Assembly: GCA_030141605.1 (NCBI GenBank)
Contig: JAQGDQ010000067.1
Span: forward strand, 498,001-562,000
Length of the DNA: 64,000 bases
From: Tubiluchus corallicola
Taxonomy: Eukaryota > Priapulida > Priapulimorpha > Priapulimorphida > Tubiluchidae
Direction: 5' to 3'
Shown in pieces: positions 52,178 to 64,000 of this stretch; the first letter of the stretch is position 1; every line of letters starts with the position of its first letter. The position numbers and the translations under genes were made by a program. A model generated the notes under the pieces. That model was not told the origin of the DNA. It searched no databases and saw only the letters and a list, made by a program, of their open reading frames with translations.

Positions 52178-54339
52178 TTGGTGTTAATTTTACTGTAAAG
52201 TGATGCATTTGCCTTCAGCAGTGTGTTTTTATTAACTAACACTGATTGATTATCTCTGTAAAGTTTTTATCAGTGATTATCAATGTATTTTAATGGCAAA
52301 TGAAGATTATTATATATATATATAAAGTCAATGCCTTACTTGTCATGTTATTTGTCTGTGATCATCAGCTCAAGTTTAAAAATTGCTTATATCTATTTGT
52401 TGTACTTTCCGTGCCTTCATTTCTTAAACTGGATTGTGCTAATGTACCTATGAACAACTGTTTAAAATAGTTATTTACAATAATTGTTCATTTATATTAT
52501 AATGATTTATGGTAGTCATGTATGAAAAGCGGTGTTTTTCAATACAAGATTCAGACTTGAACATACTGTGCAACTGATTCAACACTGCCGTAAAGTAGAA
52601 ATTCTTGTATGAATTTAAAATGTTTTAGCAAGTCTTATCAAGTGAAAGCATTTGCTTTGTGGATTGCTAATTATTTTTATTGTCATTATCTTTGGTGTAA
52701 ATTGAAATCACTCTTATAATAAATGTTACCAGAAAGACACGATCATTTAAGTTACATTTATTTCAATATGTGCTTGTGTTTTTAATTCACCAGACTGAAA
52801 ACTTCAATTACTTTTTAGAAAATTTCTCAAGCAGAATAAATTAGCAGTACACTGCTGCAAAGAGAAAAACAACAAATAAGCATGATCATTGGTTTTACTG
52901 CAATATCAAATACTGCTGTACAAATTCACAACACATATCAGCAATGTTATTCAATGGGTTCTTGCAATGAAATTCATTATAGTTAGTATAGTTGCTAACA
53001 GCATTATAGTTTCAATGCTGTATAATTTATACAACATTGTAATGCTACCTCTATGAACTCTATGTCAATTTAGGAATGAACATCCACTGTGATAACACGT
53101 AGCCAAAACAAAAGCGTGAAAGAAATCTGCCTATCAAATTATATGATTTATATGAATGAATTATATGAATAACAAGAAAGATGTAGATTCCTACATGGCT
53201 TTACTATCTGCATTTCTGCACTGCAGGCTAGTGAGGCCTAGTGCACACTTGCTAATTTGCCCAGCTGCCGAATTTTGCACTGATTGAAACACAAAGTCTG
53301 ACTGCTAGTAAGTGAAAAGTACAGAAATTCTTGTACAACACACATCTAACAGCACATTACTGTCCCATTCTGCAAAAATAACTGTAACTGCTAGTCTGAT
53401 CAAACCGTGAAATCATTCCAAATTTAAAACAACATACAATGCCAGCAATTTTTTCACAAGTAACATATCACAAATAAATACATACTAATTATAATGAAAT
53501 AAACTTATATTCTCCAGGCACTGTCTTCAATGCCAAATATAAAAGCTTACATTTCAATCGCTTGATAAGGTTTTTGGAGTGGCTATTCATTTATTACGCA
53601 AATGAAACATTAGCCTGCTTACAACACTGTTCAACGCAGGCTGCAGTTATATTCTGTGAACACATGCCCAGGTGCAACAAAAATTACCTTGGTGTGCTAA
53701 TAATAGCCTGTGCTAATGAGCGGCAGTGTAGATCAACGTCGCTGCTACGCTGACTTGCTGTACAAGCACAAAGCAAAATTTTAATCCATTATTTTGCAAA
53801 AAAATTGTTCAAATACAGAAAATGAAGAAAGCAACAGAACTTATTTTGTTCTTATATGATTTACTTGCACGTTAGTCATTTCTTTTCCAAATTTCGTTGA
53901 ATTTGGAGGTTTGAAAGTTTAGTTAATAAGGCCTTGTTTTTACCCGCCCCAGATAACAGGTAAATATATGTAACCGTCGGGAAGGTGATAAGCAAAATAA
54001 ATGCAATTGTAAAATGATTCAAGAAAAAGAAAAAATCACGTGAAATCTAAATGCAATTTTTTCCTGGTTTTTCCCCCTGAAGATAAGTCACAGCGAATCC
54101 AGGCAATAAAGTTACAGGTAAAAAAAGCACAGGAAAAAAGAAATAACTCTAACACTAACCAAAACTAATAGTGACTTTTTTCCTAGCCAAAATTTTTCCA
54201 TGACTTTTTTCCTGTGATTTTATTAGTTTAATTATTACCAATCACCAACACAGCAGCGATCTGAAATGTTTTGTTTCTCATTTTTTGTTAACTGTGAGAT
54301 TTTCATTAATTATTGCTATCTTTAAGACTGCGAGTTAAA
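52178..54339. other. Intergenic region between convergent ANKRD42 and POLR2F
   Basis: AT-rich, with 3' UTR sequence at each end, one TA microsatellite near 52310 and repeat R3 copy 2 at 53495. I see no coding exon. A 63-codon plus-strand frame at 53562-53753 overlaps the repeat and has no recognisable product. Confidence 0.5.
53495..53620 (+). repeat. Dispersed repeat R3, copy 2
   Basis: Shares AATAAACTTATATTCTCCAG GCACTGTC, AAGCTTACATTTCAATCGC and GCAAATGAAA with copy 1. In the 2.5-kb gap between ANKRD42 and POLR2F. Confidence 0.65.
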
Positions 54340-54345
54340 TTTATT
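54340..54345 (-). promoter_or_regulatory. Candidate poly(A) signal of POLR2F
   Basis: AATAAA on the minus strand, about 115 nt past the POLR2F stop codon; position is right for cleavage shortly beyond. Confidence 0.45.
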
Positions 54346-54459
54346 TTATGTATTTGTTTAGCCTGACATGCCAAACATAAAATGAAAAGTTAATTAAAAA
54401 CTTATTAAACTATACAATATATTTACAGACTGTCTTTTGCCAACCTGCAAAAGTTAATA

Positions 54460-60116
<5,657 letters not shown>

Positions 60117-60299
60117 GTTTCGATCATATCGAGGGATTTCAATTATATACTCCGATAAGACTGTGAATGATGGCTTGATACTTACTCGCTCATAACGATA
60201 ATTTCGCGGTTTCTTGGCACTACTTAAAGCGTTATAGAATTCTGAGTTAACTGTGACTGCTTCGTCACTCCTTTGCAAACCTTGCAACAATGCTAACAG

Positions 60300-61640
60300 T
60301 ATCAGATAGACGTGCGAACAAATAGCTTCACTTACAGAACATATAATATATTTTCCAATGCATTATAAATAATCGAAATCGTGCAAGTCATGCTAAACTT
60401 TACATTTTTAACTTGCTATAGCATGCTAAGAAAGTATCTGCGCCATAACGAGGTCCTAAATCCCTTAAAATATCAAACTATTCAAATCCTGCTAAAGGGT
60501 GCTACCCATGCTAATTAAGACCAAGAACACTAATTAAATTACAAGCACGCATAAAACATTTATCTGCTAAAGATGTTAACAGCACGAAAAAATTTCTAAT
60601 TCACATTGAACTATGTGTACCGCCATCCTTACCTAGACAGTTTAACTGCACAGAATTCTGCATGTTTTGGGCAACAAAACACTTTTACTAATTAAAAAGA
60701 GTTCTCACATTTCTGCAAGAATGAACTTATTATATGCTGGTACATTAATTTTCATCTTCATGCATAGGGTCTTCAAGATAGGGAATGGTATTGTGTATGA
60801 TAATGAATATATTTGGGGCTTAACGAGTAGGGTAAGCTAAAGCATCGGTGTGCTGGTTTCACTGCATAGAGTTTTGGCTAACTACAGCAGTAGTAGTAAT
60901 AAAATTTTATTTTCAGCCGGGTTAGTAATAAATTTAAACATTCGCTAAAACAGGTGTTTGCTAACAGTGGATGATTGATGATACGTACAATAAATAAAGA
61001 CGATGAAATGAAATGACACATTATGTAAATAGATCGTTTCATGGAAGATATATCCTTAACGTTAGTTTTTGTTACATGGGGGATTAATACATCAAAGAAA
61101 CTGCAAGCCTATGATGCTTTAATTCATTGTTCAGGAGAGTTAACGATGCTCCAAGATGACCATAAAATTCTGATGAACAAAATTTTATACATAGCTGAGC
61201 TATACTGACATATGTCAGCTAAGTATGCATCTGGACTGGGCATTTCAGAGTAGAGTTTCCATTCAGTGATCATTTACGTGATTCCAATGGGTAATTTTTG
61301 TCAGAACACCAAAGGCACGAGTATGTGGCAGCAGCAGAAAAAAGATTAAATTGTAGCCATTTTTGGCTAAAGAGATCTTTAGAATGGATCATCAACTGCC
61401 AGTCGATGATGAGTCTCCAGCATCCAGTCATTTGAAGAGTTCATGCTTATAATTCATCCAATTTAGCAGGAAAGTTGTTCAGTTAATTGATGTAGTCCTT
61501 GGTATGTTTAAATTCCATAGTAGGAAATGTCCACAGTTAAGGTAAAAGAAACGTCAAGGGTGCGGCTCAAAATGGCGTCTTGAATTATAACATTGTAGTT
61601 AATGTTTGTATCAGCCTCAGCCCACAAATGGTGTGGTTAT
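60300..61640. other. Region upstream of POLR2F, no gene seen
   Basis: Should contain the POLR2F promoter close to 60120-60400. I find no TATA box that I trust and no coding exon; a CRE-like TGACGTCA occurs at about 61669. Confidence 0.4.
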
Positions 61641-61879
61641 CCTAGAATGTGACATGACTGACGTCACAGATATACAAGCTTGTTGTAGGGAGGACATGTT
61701 GTGTTGGAAATACTGAGTCACTGAAGAGATTTAGCGCTACTGACCAGCTTCAGAGAGGTTGTTATGCAGACCCAGCTGACACATTAAATACACTGTATAT
61801 CTGGGTACGACTCTACCAAAGTTCTATTTTTACCTATCCAACTGTCAGCAATGTGCCGTTGTTCATGGCTCATCTTTTG

Positions 61880-62880
61880 CTTTCAAATCCATCAAGGGAG
61901 ATTAATTGCCTCATGCATTCATCCTTGGGCCCTTAATTGCCCTTTTTTATATTTATCAGTAATCTTGTAATTGATATTAATGTTCAAATTCGACTGTTTG
62001 AAGATGACACTTCACTGCTCATTGCAGTTGATAATCCTAACAGTTCTGCAATTTTTAATGATGATCTACAAAAACAAACGATTGAGCCAACCCATAATTT
62101 GTCACTTTAACCTATTCATCTCTGGTTCATCTTCTTCATCTCTAACAAGCAACCTATTCCAATTCACCCAACATTGTTTTTTGATACCAAACAAATATCT
62201 GAAGAAAACTATAAACGGCTTAGCATTTTAGGATAATGGACATTGGGGTTATCATATTGCTGATATAACTAGCAGAGCCACAAATCGCCTTAATTTTCTC
62301 GATCAGAAATCTCTTCTGATAATTTATTTTATGTTAGTTTTATTGGTCCAGTTTTAAAATACTCATGCTGTATTTGATATAGTTTCTCAGCTACTCACAC
62401 TGACGAACTTGAAGATGTACTTATACAACTAGAAGCAGTTCATTTAATACCTGGTGATGTCAGGGGAACTGCCCACTGTCTTTTGCAATATGAAGTGGGG
62501 TTTATATCGTTAGAAATTAGAAGGAAACGTTATAAACTTATCCAAATGTACAAGATGCTAAATGGTATGACTCCTCGAAACTTAACTCCTACTGTTTTCA
62601 CAATACTTCCTCCTACTGTTGGGCAATTAACTTCTGATTACGCTTTACATATTTTCACAATGCTATGCAAGAACAATAATATTTCATCACTGATTTTGTT
62701 ATTTCTTCTTCTAGATGAGCTTCCAAACAACTTGAAACGTGCATCCTTGCTAAGACTGTTTAAGAACATGATAGACAACCTTTATTACATAGGGACCAGG
62801 GTTGGTCAAATTCACCTTGCTAGGATGTGGATGGGTTGCAGTTTACCTGTGGTTCACACTTCACATGTTTGCTAACCACA
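61880..62880 (+). pseudogene. LINE fragment, reverse transcriptase C-terminal half
   Basis: GPLIALFYIYISNLVIDINV near 61908 and LFEDDTSLLIAVDNPN near 61988 (decayed YADD box), SRATNRLNFLDQKSLLIIYF near 62273, then 62483-62875 open with SLEIRRKRYKLIQMYKMLNG and LPPTVGQLTSDY, and LPNNLKRASLLRLFKNMID near 62722. Typical end of a CR1/jockey-like ORF2, plus strand. Confidence 0.85.
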
Positions 62881-63727
62881 TAGCTGCTTCTCCACAATGC
62901 CGTGAAGAGCCTCTCTAGAAGATCCTTGTCATTAGTGTCCTCTGTTTTTTCAGAATTCACATATTGACATTATTGATCCATTTTCAGCTCATATTCAAAA
63001 TGCCGTCAACGCATTGCTGTTCGGTAATTTATCATACCCAGTAGCACTTAGTTATGACATTATTTTGTCCATTATTTAACTTATTATTCACAGTAAACCT
63101 GATTATGCTTGTCGAGAATCGCGACATTTTATAATGTATTAAGTACTCCAGAAATATTTCATCATTAAAATATTCATGTCCCTTCATCATGCATCATCCA
63201 CCCGTGTTTAATGTTTTTTCTTCTTCTAATGGCAATCAACACATAACAAACTTATGTGTCGTATATGTCAAACTGTATTGAACGGTGAAATCTTTTGTGA
63301 GAGGCTTTAGTAGATTCTTCAGATCCTGTCAGTCAATTCTATTAAACAAAATTATATTCTGTTTTCCTATCAAATGTACATAAAAAATATACAGTATGTT
63401 AAATATGTTAATAAAATATTGTTTAAACCGAACTGCATTACTACGCAGATTGAGAAACGAAACCATTACAATTATAGTTTATGTTTAACATGTGGATATG
63501 CTAATAATAACTTCTTCATAGCAACAGTTTAATGAGTAAGGCGCTATACTAGCTGCACTACAGAGAGATATTAGATCCTTCAAAAGAAACTAACAATTGG
63601 GCACTTGTTTTTGTCCAAAAAAGCTTGTCACATTTAAATAAAAGTGATGTTTAAATTCAAGTGACAAGTGCTAAAAGGAATTAAAGAAGTTACAATTGTA
63701 ATGACGGAGTATTTAAAGCAGTAAAAC

Positions 63728-64000
63728 TGTAGGGGTGAGCATTGAACATTCAAATTCAATTCGAACCTAAAACTGTAGATTCGAATAATTCAGCACTTCA
63801 ATCACATGCGTTCTTCATTATTAAAATGATTTAAACTTCATGCAATTAGCATAGTTCAGCTGTGATTTCTGTGCAAAATTTGAAACAGATTATTAGTGGT
63901 TTTATTGCAAAACAAAATCGAGTAATATACATGATTTCTGTAAGACTAAGTTTTACCATTCTCAATTCGAATTTGAAATACTGAAGTTCGGTTCGAATTC
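63728..64000 (+). mobile_element. Partial hAT-like MITE, cut by right edge
   Basis: GTAGGGGTGAGCATTGAACA at the start, with TTCGAATTTGAATT-type palindromic ends; near 63960-64000 the inverted match (ATTCGAATTTGAAATACTGA, TTCGGTTCGAATTC) begins. The right terminal repeat falls at or just beyond the window end. Confidence 0.5.

Noticed and set aside
60120-60290. Minus-strand frame of 74 codons as an independent small gene
   Set aside because: Its last part is POLR2F exon 1 and the upstream part is best read as 5' UTR; the stop after exon 1 lies in the intron.

Overview
The window is nuclear DNA of an animal, most likely a non-vertebrate metazoan. It is AT-rich, its genes are cut into many short exons by GT-AG introns, it is littered with decayed non-LTR retrotransposons (LINEs), tRNA-like SINE relics and MITEs, and it carries a short interstitial TTAGGG tract. 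The species cannot be named from the sequence. Nothing bacterial or viral was seen.

Three conserved protein genes could be rebuilt exon by exon; every internal exon junction keeps the reading frame. (1) Minus strand, 32503 down to 2518: a short-type ABCC transporter closest to ABCC5/MRP5. 1136 codons are present: N-terminus, TMD1, complete NBD1, linker and most of TMD2. The last part of TMD2 and NBD2 lie beyond the left edge. (2) Plus strand, about 41612 to 51918: an ANKRD42 orthologue with eleven coding exons, about 510 residues, ankyrin repeats followed by a coiled coil and a conserved Gly-rich tail. (3) Minus strand, 60116 down to 54460: POLR2F (RPABC2/Rpb6), the common RNA polymerase subunit, five exons and 130 residues. 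ABCC5 and ANKRD42 are divergent across about 9 kb of transposon debris; ANKRD42 and POLR2F converge with 2.5 kb between their stop codons. The three genes share no evident pathway.

The most interesting signal is in the ABC transporter. The exon for the last helix of TMD1 (the pore-lining helix that leads into NBD1) occurs twice, at 18489-18596 and 17343-17450. Both copies are exactly 108 nt, phase 0 at both ends, free of stops and bounded by good splice sites, yet only 9 of 36 residues are identical. This is the architecture of mutually exclusive exons that could change substrate choice. A roughly 540-bp repeat lies in opposite orientations in introns on either side of the exon block that holds this pair. 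The linker exon also has three in-phase donor sites, and one later intron uses a GC donor.

The rest is mobile-element remains. LINE fragments lie at 1-1960 (+), 3050-4070 (-), 28190-29570 (-), 34260-34980 (+), 36480-36670 (+), 37230-38790 (+), 38795-39230 (-), 39830-40680 (-), 48190-48535 (+), a nested mosaic at 57000-59170 (+), 59570-60030 (mixed strands) and 61880-62880 (+). A MITE family recurs at 23.1-23.8, 46.6 and 57.5 kb, a pogo-like element lies at 20889-22082, and there are several simple repeats and a striking 42-bp-arm palindrome at 31613-31742.
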